Source: Candidatus Cloacimonadota bacterium
GTDB taxonomy: Bacteria; Cloacimonadota; Cloacimonadia; Cloacimonadales; TCS61
DNA length: 6,696 nucleotides
NCBI GenBank assembly: GCA_011372345.1
Contig: DRTC01000637.1
Span: 1 to 6,696 of the forward strand
Reading direction: 5' to 3'
Part shown: positions 4,997 through 6,696 of the stretch, in pieces
Position numbering within the stretch: the stretch's first letter is position 1
Layout of the letters: each line of letters opens with the position of its first letter
Position numbers and translations under genes: made by a program
Notes under the pieces: model-generated
The model's input: the letters and a program-made list of their open reading frames with translations, nothing else
Databases searched by the model: none
Told to the model about the DNA's origin: nothing

Positions 4997-6658
4997 ATGC
5001 AAAAATCTTTTGAAGAACAGAAAAATGAATTTGAAAGATCTGTTGAAAAAACCATCAGCAGATTCCCGGAAAGGAAAGAAAAATTCCAGACAATTTCCGA
5101 TAAAGAAGTAAAAAGAATTTATACAAATAAGGATACGGAAGAAATAAATTATGAAGAACAACTCGGATTCCCGGGAGTTTATCCTTTCACGCGCGGTGTT
5201 CAACCGACCATGTATCGCGGCAGATTCTGGACAATGCGTCAATATGCTGGATTCGGGAATGCAGAAGAGTCAAATCAGCGCTATAAATTTTTATTGCAGA
5301 AAGGACAAACCGGATTAAGCATTGCTTTTGATCTACCGACCCAAATGGGATACGACAGCGATCATCAAATGAGTGAAGGAGAAGTTGGAAAGGTCGGAGT
5401 TGCGATCGATTCACTTGCTGATATGGAAGTTCTTTTTAATGGAATTCCCCTCGACAAGGTTTCCACATCCATGACCATCAATGCACCTGCTTCGGTTTTG
5501 CTGGCAATGTATATCGCAGTTGCAGAAAAACAGGGAATTGCTGCTGATAAACTACGCGGCACGATCCAGAATGATATTCTGAAGGAATACATTGCACGCG
5601 GAACTTATATTTTCCCACCCAAACCTTCAATGAGATTGATCACCGACACTTTTGAATATTGCTCGCAGAATGTTCCTAAATGGAACACCATCTCGATTTC
5701 AGGTTATCATATTCGCGAAGCAGGATCGACTGCAGTTCAGGAAATCGCTTTCACGCTTGCAGATGGCATCGAGTATGTAAAAGCCGCAATTTCCAAAGGT
5801 CTTGATATCGATGAATTTGCTCCTCGACTTTCCTTCTTTTTCAATGCTCATAATGATTTATTGGAAGAAGTTGCTAAATTCAGAGCAGCTCGTTTTCTCT
5901 GGTCGAAGATCATGAAAGAGAAATTCAAAGCAAATAATCCTAAATCCATGATGTTGCGTTTTCATACCCAAACTGCAGGCTGTTCCTTAACTGCTCAACA
6001 ACCTGATAACAATATCATCCGCGTAACTATTCAAACTCTGGCAGCTGTTCTCGGCGGAACTCAATCTTTACATACAAATTCCCGCGATGAAGCTCTTGCC
6101 CTGCCAACCGAAGATTCTGTTCAGATCGCTCTCCGAACGCAGCAGGTTGTCGCTCATGAAAGCGGAGTTACAAACACGATCGATCCGCTTGCTGGATCAT
6201 ATTTTATCGAATCATTAACTTCCGATATGATCAAAGAAGCAGAAGAAATGATCGATAAGATCGAGGAGATGGGTGGAATGATCCCGGCAATTGAAAAGGG
6301 ATTCGTGCAGCAGCATATCCAGAACAGTGCTTATTCCTACCAGAAATCTATCGAAAGTAAAGACAGAATTATTGTCGGTGTGAATGAATTTAAAGTTGAG
6401 GAAAAAACTAAACCGGAACTCCTGAAAGTTGATCCCATAATTGGTGAAAACCAGATAGAGAAATTGAGAGAATTGAAGGAATCGCGGGATAATAAGATTG
6501 TTGAAGAAAAGTTGGAAAAGATCAAAAAAGCTGCAAATTCAAATAAAAATTTAGTTCCTTTTATTCTCGATGCTGTGAAGGTTTATGCTACTCTTGGTGA
6601 GATCTGCGGAGTTCTACGGGAAGAGTTTGGGGAGTATAAAGAAAGTGTGATCTTGTAA
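4997..6658 (+). CDS. mcmA1: Methylmalonyl-CoA mutase, large (catalytic) subunit
   Basis: This 553-residue protein is the TIM-barrel subunit of methylmalonyl-CoA mutase, which interconverts succinyl-CoA and (R)-methylmalonyl-CoA with adenosylcobalamin in propionate metabolism. Conserved blocks appear in order: RFWTMRQYAGFG (76-87), GLSIAFDLPTQMGYDSD (106-122), GTIQNDILKEYIARGTYI (188-205), SISGYHIREAGS (233-244), FAPRLSFFFNAH (274-285), TQSLHTNSRDEALALPTED (355-373) and HESGVTNTIDPLAGS (387-401). By comparison with the Propionibacterium enzyme, Tyr83, Arg201 and His238 match substrate-contacting Tyr89, Arg207 and His244. The isobutyryl-CoA enzyme has Phe and Gln at the first two, so methylmalonyl-CoA is the expected substrate. 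The protein ends in ATLGEICGVLREEFGEY (531-547) and lacks the C-terminal B12-binding domain with DxHxxG, so a separate small subunit is required, plausibly encoded just beyond the window. The gene is also called mutB or mcmA in other systems. Confidence 0.96.
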   Translation: MQKSFEEQKNEFERSVEKTISRFPERKEKFQTISDKEVKRIYTNKDTEEINYEEQLGFPGVYPFTRGVQPTMYRGRFWTMRQYAGFGNAEESNQRYKFLLQKGQTGLSIAFDLPTQMGYDSDHQMSEGEVGKVGVAIDSLADMEVLFNGIPLDKVSTSMTINAPASVLLAMYIAVAEKQGIAADKLRGTIQNDILKEYIARGTYIFPPKPSMRLITDTFEYCSQNVPKWNTISISGYHIREAGSTAVQEIAFTLADGIEYVKAAISKGLDIDEFAPRLSFFFNAHNDLLEEVAKFRAARFLWSKIMKEKFKANNPKSMMLRFHTQTAGCSLTAQQPDNNIIRVTIQTLAAVLGGTQSLHTNSRDEALALPTEDSVQIALRTQQVVAHESGVTNTIDPLAGSYFIESLTSDMIKEAEEMIDKIEEMGGMIPAIEKGFVQQHIQNSAYSYQKSIESKDRIIVGVNEFKVEEKTKPELLKVDPIIGENQIEKLRELKESRDNKIVEEKLEKIKKAANSNKNLVPFILDAVKVYATLGEICGVLREEFGEYKESVIL

Positions 6659-6678
6659 CTCAAAGCTCCTGCTTTGAG
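6659..6678. repeat. Hairpin immediately after the mutase stop codon
   Basis: CTCAAAGC (6659-6666) and GCTTTGAG (6671-6678) form a perfect 8-bp stem around TCCT, beginning at the first base after TAA. AAAATAG follows, not a T-tract, so it is unlikely to terminate on the + strand. Its build matches the other gap hairpins. Confidence 0.6.
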
Positions 6679-6696
6679 AAAATAGATCATCAAATC

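Noticed and set aside
4877..5242. 121-residue open frame on the - strand over the mutase start
   Set aside because: It overlaps the conserved N-terminal part of the mutase and its translation is Phe-rich, as expected for the complement of Lys/Glu codons.

Overview
The window is AT-rich DNA from a diderm (Gram-negative) bacterium. It carries four protein genes, all on the + strand: the end of an Mla-type ABC ATPase, an MCE/MlaD substrate-binding protein, a 1010-residue fusion of zinc peptidase, TolB-like propeller and Omp85-type outer-membrane barrel, and the catalytic subunit of a B12-dependent methylmalonyl-CoA mutase. The last two suggest an anaerobic member of the FCB group. Cloacimonadota (Candidatus Cloacimonas and relatives) or a nearby phylum is my best guess, but it rests on protein style and base composition, not on a marker gene.

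Layout. Bases 1-395 hold the C-terminal third or so of an MlaF-like ATPase whose start lies upstream. A 98-bp gap with a palindromic repeat and a triple TCCGT repeat leads to the MlaD-like gene (494-1393). These two, with a permease expected upstream, would form an inner-membrane lipid transporter. A 163-bp gap full of hairpins separates it from the large fusion gene (1557-4589). A 407-bp gap (4590-4996) has no convincing gene and is packed with short palindromes. The mutase gene (4997-6658) follows, and a further hairpin starts at the base after its stop codon.

How the genes fit together. The first three products all act at the cell envelope: MlaF and MlaD move phospholipid between inner membrane and periplasm, and the fusion protein places a peptidase and a propeller under an outer-membrane barrel. 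The mutase belongs to propionate/succinate metabolism and looks functionally unrelated. It lacks the cobalamin-binding domain, so a small subunit must be encoded elsewhere, most simply just downstream.

The least explained signal is between the genes. Every gap contains short perfect palindromes (7-9 bp arms, 2-4 nt loops). Some share arms: three hairpins have ACAACT arms, and two elements of about 40 bp are related to each other. This looks like a population of REP/MITE-like mobile hairpins rather than ordinary terminators. The other item worth attention is the peptidase-propeller-barrel fusion.
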